Source: Ignavibacteriales bacterium (GTDB taxonomy: Bacteria > Bacteroidota > Ignavibacteria > Ignavibacteriales > Ignavibacteriaceae). From it: 64,000 nt of DNA. Where the stretch lies: the NCBI GenBank assembly GCA_015709675.1, contig CP054182.1, positions 1,777,448 to 1,841,447 on the forward strand, in the 5' to 3' direction. Position 1 is the stretch's first letter. Each line of letters starts with the position of its first letter. This document shows positions 27,339 to 36,611 of the stretch, one piece after another. The notes beneath the pieces were generated by a model that saw nothing but the letters and a program-made list of their open reading frames with translations, made no database searches and was not told where the DNA came from. A program made the translations under genes and the position numbers.

Positions 27339-28028
27339 ATGCTGAGGAAAAAGAAAGATTTCGCGCAGAAAAAAGAAATCAAACCAAGTTCAATGACCGC
27401 CCGTTATTACGAAATGGCCGACTGGTTTGAAAAATCAAGAAAAGAAGTTGTGATGGCATCACTCATCGTGGTGGTTGCCGTGGCAGCGTATTTTCTGGTC
27501 GGATACTACAGAGGGCTTGATAACGAAAAAGCGAGCCTTGATCTTGCAAAGGTAATGGCAATTTACGATAGCGGCTCCTATATTGAAGCCATTGACGGCC
27601 GCCCTACCGAAAATGTAAAAGGACTCAAATCACTGGTTGATACTTACGCAGGAACTGAGAATGGCGAAACAGCACGGATATATCTGGCAAACAGCTATTA
27701 TGCACTTGGTAAATATCCCGAAGCTAAAGAGCAGTATGATGCATACTCCGGCTCCAATGAACTTCTCCAGGCAACAGCTCTGGCCGGTCTGGCAGCATGT
27801 TATGAAGCTGAGAACAATCCGGCAGAAGCTGCAGGGTATTATATGAAAGCTTCCAATGTTTCCGATGATATGGTGTTTAAGCCAAAATATCTCCTTTATG
27901 CCGGTATCAATTATCTTGAAGCAGGCGATACCGAGGAAGCAAAAAAACTCTTTAAACTTGTAAAGAAAGATTATAGCAAATCTGCATTTGTTCGGGATAT
28001 TGACCGATATCTTGCACAAGTGCAATAA
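27339..28028 (+). CDS. Membrane-anchored TPR protein (YfgM-like)
   Basis: 229 residues with a Lys-rich cytoplasmic N-terminus, one membrane segment near residues 39-58 ('VVMASLIVVVAVAAYFLVGY') and TPR repeats on the far side ('GETARIYLANSYYALGKYPEAKEQ', 'LQATALAGLAACYEAENNPAEA', 'YLLYAGINYLEAGDTEEAKK'). This topology matches YfgM-type chaperone-like proteins associated with the Sec translocon. The gene precedes an exported protein by 30 bases. Confidence 0.75.
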   Translation: MLRKKKDFAQKKEIKPSSMTARYYEMADWFEKSRKEVVMASLIVVVAVAAYFLVGYYRGLDNEKASLDLAKVMAIYDSGSYIEAIDGRPTENVKGLKSLVDTYAGTENGETARIYLANSYYALGKYPEAKEQYDAYSGSNELLQATALAGLAACYEAENNPAEAAGYYMKASNVSDDMVFKPKYLLYAGINYLEAGDTEEAKKLFKLVKKDYSKSAFVRDIDRYLAQVQ

Positions 28029-28057
28029 ATCTCTAACACTAATCAACGGAGGACCGT

Positions 28058-29908
28058 GTGAAAAAACTATACTTATCCGTTGCCTTTGTACTGGCATTCT
28101 TTTTCACTGCTGAAGCGCAGCTGAATGTTAATGCAACCGGCAACCTTTTCGGCGTCGGCACCGGATTGCCTGACTCCTTAAGGCCATACAGCACTGATAA
28201 AGGTGCAAGAACCGTTCACTATGCAGGTGACCTGGATGGTGACTCAAAAATAGAGTTTATTGGTACTGACTATACCAATGGCGGACGCGTCCATGTCTGG
28301 GAACTGAGTGCTTCAAACACTCTGGAACTGGTATGGTCATCAGCAAGAAGATCAGGCATCAGCTCAGGATCTACACCCCGCTGGGTGAGAACCGGTGATC
28401 TTGACGGCGACGGCAACAAAGAAATTATTTTCCCGCTCACAAGCGGTACAGCTGACTTTGAAATTCATGTTTATGAATATCAGGGTTTAGGCGATAACAA
28501 TTACGGCACAGAACCTGCATTCATCCTTCCTGCAAATTATTTTGCCGCGCAGGGTGTTGGCAACTTCAGAACAAACCGCGAAGTTGGTACTGTTGCTGAT
28601 TTTGACGGTGACGGTCTTGATGAACTTATCATGTCCAACCGTGACCATGGTGTATATATCCTCGGTGTATTCGGTTCATTCCCCGGATTCGCAAGCTGGC
28701 AGCTTGAAGGCGGAGATCCTGCAGTTGTCACCGCGAATAGCAAAGTATTCAGTGTGTCTCACTGGGAATCACAGCTTGCTGATGTAGCAGGTAATGACAA
28801 ACCTATTATTGTTAATATGCACTGGAACTTCATGGGCTTCTGGGGCATCAAGCCAAGAGGAACTGATTCTTACAGCTATCCTGATACCGGTGTTGTTGGT
28901 TTCTATTCAGAAGTTACACGCGGAACCTTAGGCGACCACGTTGGTTATATGGGCTTTACCGTAGCTGACGTTGATGGTGATGGCAGTGATGAAATTGGCG
29001 CTGTTCTTTACGGCGGTGACTCACTTACCTACGGACTTGGTCTTCTTAACTTCTCAGCTCAGGATACCGGTCTCTATATATTCGACCCTTCAAAGTTCGG
29101 TGTAATTTCACCTAATGGCTGGACAGCAGGCGGAGCCACAGCAGGTTCCTTCTGGGGTATCGGCTCAGGTGACTTTAACGGAAACGGTAAAACCGAAATT
29201 CTGCTCGGCGGTACCAATGAATATAACATTGTTGCAGTTGAATACAACGGTTCAGGCAGCCTTCTTGATCCGGCAAACTATACCAACACTGTTTATTATG
29301 ACGGACAGAAACCAAGAATCTGGGCATTCGTTGATATCTATGATTCAGTCGGAACCATTGTTGACACCGTATTTACTGAAAGCCCTTTCATTTCAAAATT
29401 CACCAAAGCATTTGATTCAGACGGCGACGGTGCTCTTGAAATTGCTGCTGCTTACCAGAGTATCTATGATTCAACAACCATCAGAAACTATGTCTGGAAT
29501 GCAGGCACTTCAACTTATGACCTGACTACCACAACAAAGGTCAACAATGAAAGAAAAATCAATCTCATTCACTTCGAAGCAACCAGCACCGGTCTCGAAC
29601 TGAAAGAACTTGATTTCATTTCTCCTGATGACTATGTTCTGGCTCAGAACTTCCCGAATCCGTTCAACCCATCAACCATGCTGAGATTCTCTCTGCCGGT
29701 TGACAAACAGATCTCACTGAAGATTTATGATATGCTCGGAAACGAAGTAAAGACCCTCATTAATAATGAATTCCTTGCAAAGGGTTCGTATGAAATGAAC
29801 TGGGATGGTACTTCAAACGCCGGTGCCAAGGTTGCCAGCGGTAACTATGTTGCTGAACTTCAGTTCGGTAACTTCACAAAGACCATTAAAATGCAGATGC
29901 TGAAATAA
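28058..29908 (+). CDS. Exported FG-GAP/VCBS repeat protein with T9SS type A sorting domain
   Basis: 616 residues from a GTG start preceded by 'cggagga'. A signal peptide ('LSVAFVLAFFFTAEAQ') leads into a propeller-like region with at least six Ca-binding loops: 'DLDGDSKIEF', 'DLDGDGNKEI', 'DFDGDGLDEL', 'DVDGDGSDEI', 'DFNGNGKTEI' and 'DSDGDGALEI'. The last 85 residues are a type A sorting domain ('YVLAQNFPNPFNPSTMLRF', then 'KIYDMLGNEVKTL', 'WDGTSNAGAKVASGNY'), the signal for export and surface attachment by the type IX secretion system. Role at the surface is unknown (adhesion or binding). Confidence 0.9.
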   Translation: MKKLYLSVAFVLAFFFTAEAQLNVNATGNLFGVGTGLPDSLRPYSTDKGARTVHYAGDLDGDSKIEFIGTDYTNGGRVHVWELSASNTLELVWSSARRSGISSGSTPRWVRTGDLDGDGNKEIIFPLTSGTADFEIHVYEYQGLGDNNYGTEPAFILPANYFAAQGVGNFRTNREVGTVADFDGDGLDELIMSNRDHGVYILGVFGSFPGFASWQLEGGDPAVVTANSKVFSVSHWESQLADVAGNDKPIIVNMHWNFMGFWGIKPRGTDSYSYPDTGVVGFYSEVTRGTLGDHVGYMGFTVADVDGDGSDEIGAVLYGGDSLTYGLGLLNFSAQDTGLYIFDPSKFGVISPNGWTAGGATAGSFWGIGSGDFNGNGKTEILLGGTNEYNIVAVEYNGSGSLLDPANYTNTVYYDGQKPRIWAFVDIYDSVGTIVDTVFTESPFISKFTKAFDSDGDGALEIAAAYQSIYDSTTIRNYVWNAGTSTYDLTTTTKVNNERKINLIHFEATSTGLELKELDFISPDDYVLAQNFPNPFNPSTMLRFSLPVDKQISLKIYDMLGNEVKTLINNEFLAKGSYEMNWDGTSNAGAKVASGNYVAELQFGNFTKTIKMQMLK

Positions 29909-29934
29909 GCATCAGCACATAACTGATCTTAAAA

Positions 29935-29972
29935 GACCCTCTCTGGTAGAAATATCAGGGAGGGTTTTTTAT
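29935..29972 (+). terminator. Rho-independent terminator
   Basis: Stem 'accctctctg' / 'cagggagggt' around 'gtagaaatat', followed by 'tttttatttt'. Ends the transcript of the T9SS cargo gene. Confidence 0.85.
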
Positions 29973-30225
29973 TTTAATTAGGAATTAGTAGTGAGCAATT
30001 AGTAATATGCGGGAATATATATTAGCTGAAAACTATTGAATGAGGATGATTCTGCTCGCATATTAAACACTTAGACGTAAAGTAGAATCACTCAATAAAG
30101 CCGAAGTATCAAATCAATAGCCCGCTGTCCCAAGTGTCCCCATTGTCCCAATCAAAGACCGCAAAGAGGAGATCTAACGCAAAGTGAACAACGTAATCGC
30201 AGAGTTTGTATACTGGTTTAAAAAC
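29973..30225. other. Gene-free AT-rich region with degenerate repeat remnants
   Basis: About 250 bases without a supported gene. It contains 'aacgcaaagtgaacaacg' and 'cgcagagtttg', fragments similar to the 109-bp repeat at 43.2 kb and to 4285-4310, plus 'ccaagtgtccccattgtccc'. I see no RNA gene or promoter that I can support. Confidence 0.4.
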
Positions 30226-30254
30226 AAAAACCCCGCCATTTACAGCGGGGTTTG
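30221..30254 (-). terminator. Rho-independent terminator of the frr transcript
   Basis: On the - strand the stem 'aaccccgc' / 'gcggggtt' is followed by 'tttgttttt'. It lies about 65 bases beyond the frr stop codon. Confidence 0.85.
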
Positions 30255-30283
30255 ATAAAATTTAAAAGCTGAATTACTCTATC

Positions 30284-30317
30284 AATTAATAATTCATACT
30301 TCACAATTCATAATTGA
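30284..30317. repeat. Heptamer repeat (TTCAYAA type)
   Basis: 'aattaat', 'aattcat', 'acttcac', 'aattcat', 'aattgaa': five 7-base units lying between the frr stop and its terminator. Same family as 4383-4420. Confidence 0.6.
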
Positions 30318-30318
30318 A

Positions 30319-30873
30319 CTAAACTTCCATCACTTCTTTTTCTTTGTGCGCCAGAACTTCATCAACCTGTTTGGTGTGATCATCGGTCATTTTCTGAATG
30401 CGCTGTTCGGCATGTTTCAGATCATCTTCAGGAAGTTTTTCATCTTTTTGTTTCTTCTTCAGATGTTCGTTAGCATCGCGTCTGATATTACGGACGGCAA
30501 TTTTGCTTTCTTCACCAAACTTTTTAACCAGTTTAACCAGTTCTTTTCTTCTTTCCTGGGTGAGCGGGGGAACGGGAATTTTGATATTGGTGCCGTCACT
30601 CATGGGGTTAAATCCAAGATTTGCTTCACGGATTGCTTTGTCTATGGCTTGGACCATGGATTTGTCCCACGGGGTTACAGCGAGAGTATGAGCATCCAGA
30701 ACGGTTACATTCGCCGCCTGTTTAAGGGGTGAAATGGTACCGTAATAGTCCACTTTAATGGTATCCAGCAGGGCAGTGGTTGCTTTGCCGGTTCTGATTT
30801 TGGCTAATTCACTGCGAAGAGCTTCAAGGGATTTGTCCATCTTGCTCTTTGCGTCTTTGATAATTTGTTCCAT
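30319..30873 (-). CDS. frr: Ribosome recycling factor
   Basis: A 184-residue protein that releases ribosomes from mRNA after termination together with EF-G. The whole family sequence is recognisable: 'MDKSLEALRSELAKIRTGKA' at the start, 'YYGTISPLKQAANVTVLDAH' in the middle, and the helix bundle 'KIAVRNIRRDANEHLKKKQK'. Length is normal (185). It lies 39 bases after pyrH in the usual order. Confidence 0.97.
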   Translation of the reverse strand: MEQIIKDAKSKMDKSLEALRSELAKIRTGKATTALLDTIKVDYYGTISPLKQAANVTVLDAHTLAVTPWDKSMVQAIDKAIREANLGFNPMSDGTNIKIPVPPLTQERRKELVKLVKKFGEESKIAVRNIRRDANEHLKKKQKDEKLPEDDLKHAEQRIQKMTDDHTKQVDEVLAHKEKEVMEV

Positions 30874-30912
30874 TATTTCCTCAAAATGAATAGTACAAAA
30901 ATAAGACCCGCA

Positions 30913-31629
30913 TCAGTCCTGAACAACAGTTCCGACTTTTTCGCCGGTAACCAATGCCAGAAGATTGCCTGGTTTATCCATATTAAAGACTACCATGGGG
31001 AGCTTATTTTCCTGGCAGAGGGAAACTGCTGTCAGATCCATTACTTTCAGGTTTTTCTGCAGAATATCCAGATAGGTTATTTCGTCATACTTAACTGCAG
31101 AGGCATTTTTTTCAGGATCTGAGTCGAAGATGCCGTCAACTCTGGTTCCTTTAATTATAATATCAGCTTCAATTTCAACCGCGCGCAGTGATGCAGCGGT
31201 ATCGGTACTGAAATACGGGTGCCCGGTTCCGGCTCCGAAGATGACCACTCTGTTTTTCTCAAGGTGGCGGATTGCCCTGCGGCGGATATACGGCTCTGCA
31301 ATTTCCTGCATATCAATGGCGCTCATCAGGCGGGTATATACACCCTTCCGTTCTATGGCATTCTGGAGCGCGAGTGAGTTAATCATGGTTGCAAGCATAC
31401 CCATCTGATCACCGGTAACTCTTTCAATGCCCTGATCGGTTGCACTCAGTCCGCGGAAGATATTGCCGCCGCCGATAACAATGCCAAGCTGCACGCCAAC
31501 GCTGTGTACTTTTTTTACTTCATCAGCAAAAAACTCCAGTACATTCGCGTCAATGCCGAATCCTTTGGAACCCATGAGGGATTCACCGCTGAGTTTGAGT
31601 AATATCCGTTTGTATTTTAAAGAGCTCAT
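30913..31629 (-). CDS. pyrH: UMP kinase
   Basis: 238 residues. Phosphorylates UMP to UDP in pyrimidine synthesis; bacterial UMP kinases belong to the amino acid kinase family. Motifs: '[13 protein letters not shown]' (phosphate loop), '[12 protein letters not shown]', '[18 protein letters not shown]' and '[17 protein letters not shown]'. It lies between tsf and frr as in most bacteria, but a terminator-like hairpin separates it from tsf. Confidence 0.97.
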   Translation of the reverse strand: MSSLKYKRILLKLSGESLMGSKGFGIDANVLEFFADEVKKVHSVGVQLGIVIGGGNIFRGLSATDQGIERVTGDQMGMLATMINSLALQNAIERKGVYTRLMSAIDMQEIAEPYIRRRAIRHLEKNRVVIFGAGTGHPYFSTDTAASLRAVEIEADIIIKGTRVDGIFDSDPEKNASAVKYDEITYLDILQKNLKVMDLTAVSLCQENKLPMVVFNMDKPGNLLALVTGEKVGTVVQD

Positions 31630-31648
31630 GTTTTTACCCTGTCTTCTG

Positions 31649-31685
31649 ATAAAAAAAAAGGTCTTAGAGGAATCTAAGACCTTAT
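31649..31685 (-). terminator. Terminator between tsf and pyrH
   Basis: Read on the - strand, 'aaggtcttaga' pairs with 'tctaagacctt' around a 4-base loop and is followed by nine T's. It should strongly reduce transcription from rpsB-tsf into pyrH-frr. Confidence 0.85.
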
Positions 31686-31694
31686 ATAGTGAAA

Positions 31695-32555
31695 TTATTC
31701 TTTCGGATCGCTGAGGTTATATCTCACAAAGGAGTTAATCTTAACAGCGGTAACTTCTGCTTTATTGAACTCATCAAGCAGGTCTTTAATCTGCTTCGAA
31801 TTCTCTGAGAAGTAGGACTGTTCGTAGAGACAAACTTCCTGGAAATATTTATTCAGGCGGCCCTGTGCGATCTTCTCGAGCAGGTTTTCAGGTTTCTTTT
31901 CCTGACGGGCCATATCCTTATAAATTTCCATTTCATGAGCGATCACTTTCGGATCAACTTCTTCGCGGTAAACCACGGAAGGAGTCATTGCGGCAACCTG
32001 AATAGCAATGTTGCGTCCGAGTGTGGTGAAAGCGGCAACTTTACCGGCGGCTACATTGTCATAGCTGATTAAAACACCGAGGCGTGAGCCATAGTGTATA
32101 TAATCAATAACGCATCCGGTTTTGTTTTCAACATATTTCAGGCGGGAGATGATGGTTCTCTCTCCAACTTTGCCTGCAACTGCTGAAAGTTCGCCTTCAA
32201 GTTCCGGAACTTTAGCCATAAGGTCTTCCGGAGATGCAGCTTTAACTGCGAATGCTTTTTCAACCACATATTCAGCAAACTTTTTGAAGTCTTCAGATTT
32301 TGCAACGAAGTCGGTTTCGCAGTTCACTTCAACCATCACGGCTGCTGTGCTGTCAGCGGAAACTTTTGCTATTACAATACCTTCGTTGGCGGTTTTGTCA
32401 GCTCTCTTAAGAGCGACTGCAGCGCCTTTTTTACGGAGTATATCAATTGCTTTTTCTTCGTCACCGCCTGATTCCATCAGGGCTTTTTTACAATCCATCA
32501 TGCCCGCGCCGGTTTTATTGCGCAGGTCATTAACCATGCTTGCAGTTATATTCAT
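31695..32555 (-). CDS. tsf: Translation elongation factor Ts
   Basis: 286 residues; nucleotide exchange factor for EF-Tu. N-terminal UBA-like domain '[19 protein letters not shown]' and the EF-Tu-contact motif '[15 protein letters not shown]' are intact, and the C-terminal module '[19 protein letters not shown]' is present. It overlaps the end of rpsB by four bases (ATGA). Confidence 0.97.
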   Translation of the reverse strand: MNITASMVNDLRNKTGAGMMDCKKALMESGGDEEKAIDILRKKGAAVALKRADKTANEGIVIAKVSADSTAAVMVEVNCETDFVAKSEDFKKFAEYVVEKAFAVKAASPEDLMAKVPELEGELSAVAGKVGERTIISRLKYVENKTGCVIDYIHYGSRLGVLISYDNVAAGKVAAFTTLGRNIAIQVAAMTPSVVYREEVDPKVIAHEMEIYKDMARQEKKPENLLEKIAQGRLNKYFQEVCLYEQSYFSENSKQIKDLLDEFNKAEVTAVKINSFVRYNLSDPKE

Positions 32556-33334
32556 GCTTTTTCAGTATCCTTTTTCTGTTCTTTACGGGGAGGTCTGCCT
32601 TCTTTAGCAACTCTCTCTGTTTCAGCGGCTGCTTCGGCTTTTACCTCTTTAGATTTCATGTTGCCTTCAATAATAGCGTCGGCAATCACCTTGGTAATCA
32701 GTTCGATGGTTTTTACTGCATCATCGTTTGCAGGGATAACGTAGTCAACGGTATCCGGATCACAGTTGGTATCAACAATCGCGAAAACCGGGATGTTGAG
32801 TTTCTTAGCTTCCTGAACCGCAATAGCTTCTTTCTTGATATCAACAACAAAGAGAGCATTTGGAAGGCGAGGCATGGTTTCCATACCTTCGAATACGTTT
32901 CTGAGCTTAGCTTTTTCACGGGAAAGGAAGAGACGCTCTTTCTTGGTTCTCATTTCAAAGGTGCCGTCTGACTCCTGTTTTTCGATACCCTGAAGGCGTT
33001 TAATGCTTTTCTTAATGGTAGCAAAGTTGGTAAGCATACCTCCGAGCCATCTTTCGGTGACCCAGTTCATTTCGCAGCGGCGTGCTTCGGTTTCGAGGAT
33101 GTTTTTGGCCTGTTTCTTGGTTCCTACGAAAAGAATCCTGTTGCCCTGAGCAACGAAATCGGAAATTGCCTGAGCAACTTCGTCAACGAGTACCTGGGTT
33201 TTCTTGAGGTCAATGATGTGAATCCCGTTCTTCTCCATGAAGATATAGGGCTTCATTTTGGGGTTCCAGCGGCGTGTAAGATGACCGAAATGTGCTCCGG
33301 CTTCAACCAACTGAAGTAAATCGAGTTTTGGCAT
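32552..33334 (-). CDS. rpsB: 30S ribosomal protein S2
   Basis: 260 residues with '[19 protein letters not shown]', '[10 protein letters not shown]', 'WLGGMLTNF' and '[14 protein letters not shown]', all S2 hallmarks. The C-terminal 35 residues are a Lys/Glu/Ala-rich tail ('[20 protein letters not shown]') common in this phylum. Start at ATG with 'caggaaac' upstream. Begins the rpsB-tsf unit, 159 bases downstream of rpsI. Confidence 0.97.
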   Translation of the reverse strand: MPKLDLLQLVEAGAHFGHLTRRWNPKMKPYIFMEKNGIHIIDLKKTQVLVDEVAQAISDFVAQGNRILFVGTKKQAKNILETEARRCEMNWVTERWLGGMLTNFATIKKSIKRLQGIEKQESDGTFEMRTKKERLFLSREKAKLRNVFEGMETMPRLPNALFVVDIKKEAIAVQEAKKLNIPVFAIVDTNCDPDTVDYVIPANDDAVKTIELITKVIADAIIEGNMKSKEVKAEAAAETERVAKEGRPPRKEQKKDTEKA

Positions 33335-33401
33335 AGTATTGTTTCCTGTTATTCTTCTACTTTTCTCAACTTTACCTTGGAGCGGCTTTCCGGAAGATGA
33401 G

Positions 33402-33428
33402 AAACCCCCGTTTTACCGGGGGATTTCC
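33402..33428 (-). terminator. Probable terminator after rplM-rpsI
   Basis: On the - strand 'aaatccccc' pairs with 'gggggttt' around 'ggtaaaac', in the 159-base gap between rpsI and rpsB. The T run after it is short ('tttctc'), so it may be partial. Confidence 0.5.
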
Positions 33429-33493
33429 AAATTCACTGCCCGCACAGGCGGTAAATCAAAAAGTATGATTGATGATTTAAGTGAGTTAAAAAA

Positions 33494-33880
33494 CTATCTC
33501 TTAGAGAACTGGAATCTCTTTCGAGCTTTCGGACGTCCGTATTTCTTACGCTCAACCATTCTGGGGTCACGGGTAAGCATACCGTGTGGCTTAATCTGAG
33601 TGCGTGCTTCAGGCATTTCAGCTACTAAAGCTCTTGCAATAGCAAGACGCATAGCCTGGCTCTGTCCGGTAAGACCGCCGCCGGTTATGTTGGCCTGCAG
33701 GTCATATTTCCCTGTCTCACCGGTAAGGGTGAGGGGATTAAGAATATCTGAGCGATGAACTTCCTGTGTGAAGTATTTCTCAAATTCTCTGCCGTTAACG
33801 GTGATTTTGCCTGTTCCCGGCTTCATAATGAGGCGGGCAACTGAGGTCTTTCTTCTTCCGATAAATATCTTTTCTACCAT
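33494..33880 (-). CDS. rpsI: 30S ribosomal protein S9
   Basis: 128 residues, ending in the basic tail 'KYGRPKARKRFQFSKR' that reaches the P-site tRNA. 'GRRKTSVARLIMKPGTGKI' and 'GGGLTGQSQAMRLAIARAL' are diagnostic. It follows rplM by 12 bases. Confidence 0.97.
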   Translation of the reverse strand: MVEKIFIGRRKTSVARLIMKPGTGKITVNGREFEKYFTQEVHRSDILNPLTLTGETGKYDLQANITGGGLTGQSQAMRLAIARALVAEMPEARTQIKPHGMLTRDPRMVERKKYGRPKARKRFQFSKR

Positions 33881-33892
33881 AATCTTTTTCCG

Positions 33893-34333
33893 TTAGAAAC
33901 TTAAATTCTCAGGTTTCTGAGCTGCATGCGGGTGCTCTGGTCCTTTGTAGACCTTCAGCTTTTTAATAAGTTTGTCGCCCAGGCGGTTCTTTGGGAGCAT
34001 ACCGCGGACTGCCATGTGGATCAGTCTTTCAGGGTTTTTGTCACGAACTTCGGTGACGGTTTTTCTTTTTAATCCGCCCGGATAGCCAGAATAGTGGAAA
34101 TACTCTTTCTGGGTGGCTCTTTTACCGGTCAGAACGATCTGTTCGGCATTAATGACAACCACAAAATCACCGGTATCCATATTCGGCGTAAAAACAGCTT
34201 TTTCCTTACCGCGGATTACACGGGCAACTTTGGTGGCAAGACGGCCTAATACCTTATCTTTTGCATCAACAACAAACCACTGCTGAGCGGCCTCTTCCGG
34301 TTTAATAAACCTGGTCATTTTTTCCTGTTTCAC
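33893..34333 (-). CDS. rplM: 50S ribosomal protein L13
   Basis: 146 residues from a GTG with a good 'aggag' site seven bases upstream; an internal ATG five codons later (34318) also has 'aggaa' before it and would give the more usual length. Family features: 'WFVVDAKDKVLGRLATKVA', 'GDFVVVINAEQIVLTGKR', 'VRGMLPKNRLG' and 'VYKGPEHPHAAQ'. First gene of the rplM-rpsI operon. Confidence 0.95.
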   Translation of the reverse strand: MKQEKMTRFIKPEEAAQQWFVVDAKDKVLGRLATKVARVIRGKEKAVFTPNMDTGDFVVVINAEQIVLTGKRATQKEYFHYSGYPGGLKRKTVTEVRDKNPERLIHMAVRGMLPKNRLGDKLIKKLKVYKGPEHPHAAQKPENLSF

Positions 34334-34638
34334 AGTTTTCTCCTAATGAGCATAATTATTTTTATCAAAGATTACTAAATTACCGCAAACTTGGGAAAAT
34401 GTCAAACTTTTTTTCTGGATTTTATTTCCTCGAGGAGAAAACCGATCCCGGATGAGATTTTAGAAAATTCCAGCCAACGGTGAATGATGTAATTAAACCT
34501 TTTATCGCCCGGATTGTCTTTACAAGGTATGTACATCCGGTTAAAATGCCCAGGCCAGGCGGGTTTTTCTTCCTTCCTTACCTGGGGCAGTTCCGGTGCA
34601 GCGTGTCTTTTCCGGACTTTTCCCCGTAGATTGCAATA
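34334..34638. other. Divergent region upstream of rplM
   Basis: 305 bases between rplM (-) and the membrane acyltransferase-like gene (+). It must contain the rplM promoter; on the - strand 'aatctttg' about 35 bases before the start resembles a -7 element but has no clear -33 partner. No small gene or repeat is supported. Confidence 0.4.
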
Positions 34639-35712
34639 ATGAAATCTCTTACACTTCTTTTCAAAGCCGACCTTGAAGGCAGAAATCTTACCGCAGATCT
34701 GATAAAAGGAATTGCGGTCGTTTTGATGTTTGCTGTCCACCTCTCCGAACTGATTGCCGAGTCATCTTTCTATACAAGCCAGGCAGTCACTCAGACTCTG
34801 TTTGTTCTCAGACCCCGCGGAGCCCCGCTTTTTATGGCGGTTATGGGCTACTTTCTTGGGGGAAGAAAAAGACCACTCTCCACTGGCATAAAAAGGGGAT
34901 TGGCTCTTATTCTTAGCGGCATTTTACTCAACATTTCTTTGAATGCTTCATTGCTTTATAAGATTGTAGCCGGTGAATCGTTTCTTAATCCCTGGCACTT
35001 TATCCTTGGTGCGGACATTCTTCCGCTTGCGGGACTCAGTGTCATGGTTATTGCTTTGTTCAGGCATTATGCAAAAGATAATCTCTGGCTCGGCGCGGCA
35101 GTACTGATGCTGGTTGTCCTGATAAATGAACTTCTGCCGAGAGGTGTGCAGTATGAATCTGAAGTTTTCCGCTATTTTATGGTCTTTATTTTCAGCAATG
35201 ATTACTGGTCGTACTTTCCGCTCTTCCCTTGGCTAGTTTATCCTTTTGCCGGATATCTTTTCCGGATTGCGGAACCCCGGCTGCAGATTTCTCCTCTGAT
35301 GATTAAACTCCTGCCGTTTCTTCTTCTGCTGCTTTTTCTGGCAGGCGCGGGTCTCGTATATAACGACATTGCCCAGCTCAAACTGTGGTACCATCACCGG
35401 TGGAATGTTGTCATTTGGAACTTTCTCTTTTTCGCAGGATATATACCGCTTATACACCTTATTGCAGCTTTTTTTAAAGAAAACGGACTTCTGCTGTGGA
35501 TTAGCTGGTTAGGTAAATATGTGACGGTAGCTTATGTAGTACAGTGGATTATTATCGGGAATGCCGGCACCTATTTTTATAAATCAGTTCCGGCGGAGTG
35601 GCTTGTTCTCTGGTTTGCAGGAGTTTCTCTTGCAGTAACCGGTTTCATTTTTGTGTATAAAATCTTTAGGAACAGAAAGGCAGGAACTAAAAAAGACTCC
35701 GCCCGAACTTAA
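34639..35712 (+). CDS. Multi-pass membrane protein, DUF1624/acyltransferase-like
   Basis: 357 residues with about ten membrane segments. The beginning, 'LTADLIKGIAVVLMFAVHLSELI', followed by 'RGAPLFMAVMGYFLGG' and 'KRGLALILSGILLNI', resembles the heparan-alpha-glucosaminide N-acetyltransferase (DUF1624) and acyltransferase-3 class of inner-membrane enzymes. The His in the first segment ('FAVHLSE') fits a catalytic or substrate-binding role. A transfer of an acyl group to a cell-surface sugar is possible but inferred only from family. Its 3' end overlaps the convergent gene by 26 bases. Confidence 0.6.
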   Translation: MKSLTLLFKADLEGRNLTADLIKGIAVVLMFAVHLSELIAESSFYTSQAVTQTLFVLRPRGAPLFMAVMGYFLGGRKRPLSTGIKRGLALILSGILLNISLNASLLYKIVAGESFLNPWHFILGADILPLAGLSVMVIALFRHYAKDNLWLGAAVLMLVVLINELLPRGVQYESEVFRYFMVFIFSNDYWSYFPLFPWLVYPFAGYLFRIAEPRLQISPLMIKLLPFLLLLLFLAGAGLVYNDIAQLKLWYHHRWNVVIWNFLFFAGYIPLIHLIAAFFKENGLLLWISWLGKYVTVAYVVQWIIIGNAGTYFYKSVPAEWLVLWFAGVSLAVTGFIFVYKIFRNRKAGTKKDSART

Positions 35713-36445
35713 AGGACTTCAGCATTGAGAAGAACACTGGTTTGTAATCCAGAAAATTCTTCATGCCGTTAATGCGGAGCGTGAGGGAATAATCCTCATC
35801 CGTCTCGGTTCTCATATATACGACGAATGAAACCTGTCCTTCCATTTCTTTCGGATCTCCAAAATACGCAGTGTAATTTCCGTTTGGGACAGCCATGTTG
35901 TATTTGTAACGGGAAGGGTAGAAAAGATGTTTTTTCTTTACTTCAAGAATTACGTATGGAGTATAAGCCGGATTGTGCGTTCCTCCGATAAAGGTAACAG
36001 CATCAAGTTTGCTTTTTACATTGTTGTCCTGATAGGTCCACCCCATTGGAAAGCGGATCCGCACGTTCAGAGTGGATTCAGTATAAACCTGCTGAAGACT
36101 ATTGGTATCAGCCCCGGCAATTGAAGAGGCAAAAGAACTCTGTGGGGTGGAGTTGGTCTGGGTATTCTGACCGCTTTCGCCTCCGGTTTCGGCAGGCTCT
36201 TCAGACTCGCCTGTTACCGTTTCCTCCTGCTGAATGGTTTCCTGATTTGCGTTTTGTTCCTGAAACGTTTCCTCCTGATATGGGAGGTTTACGGTTACAT
36301 AAGCGGTGCCAGCCGGGGGATTAGTTGAGATAACGTTCATCATCAGGGCTGAAACCAGTACCAGCAGGCCATGGAACCCTAAGGAAAGCAGGTAGCTTAA
36401 TCCAATCCGGTTTTTTTCAGCCGGGGGGGCAGTCACCTGATTCAT
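35687..36445 (-). CDS. Inner-membrane-anchored protein with TonB-like N-terminus
   Basis: 252 residues. A cytoplasmic start, then one membrane segment ('GLSYLLSLGFHGLLVLVSAL') of the kind found in TonB, whose conserved His also lies there. An acidic, Gln/Glu-rich linker (residues 55-115) follows. The C-terminal 125 residues are not a TonB domain; they contain 'VRIRFPMGWTYQDN' and end 'FFSMLKSFKFG', resembling PsbP/lipoprotein-type domains that bind small ligands. Function unknown. It ends tail-to-tail with the membrane enzyme gene. Confidence 0.65.
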   Translation of the reverse strand: MNQVTAPPAEKNRIGLSYLLSLGFHGLLVLVSALMMNVISTNPPAGTAYVTVNLPYQEETFQEQNANQETIQQEETVTGESEEPAETGGESGQNTQTNSTPQSSFASSIAGADTNSLQQVYTESTLNVRIRFPMGWTYQDNNVKSKLDAVTFIGGTHNPAYTPYVILEVKKKHLFYPSRYKYNMAVPNGNYTAYFGDPKEMEGQVSFVVYMRTETDEDYSLTLRINGMKNFLDYKPVFFSMLKSFKFGRSLF

Positions 36446-36611
36446 GCTCTGTCACTCTCACGCATTAATACACATACCATCGTCAATTTTACTCTGTCTC
36501 TCTTTTTTAATACATTTGGAACCGGAATCCCCCTGATTTCTTATACAATACCCCTGCCGGAAGGTTCCGGAGTCAAAAATTTAGCGTAATTTAATTTAAG
36601 GAGATACCTGC

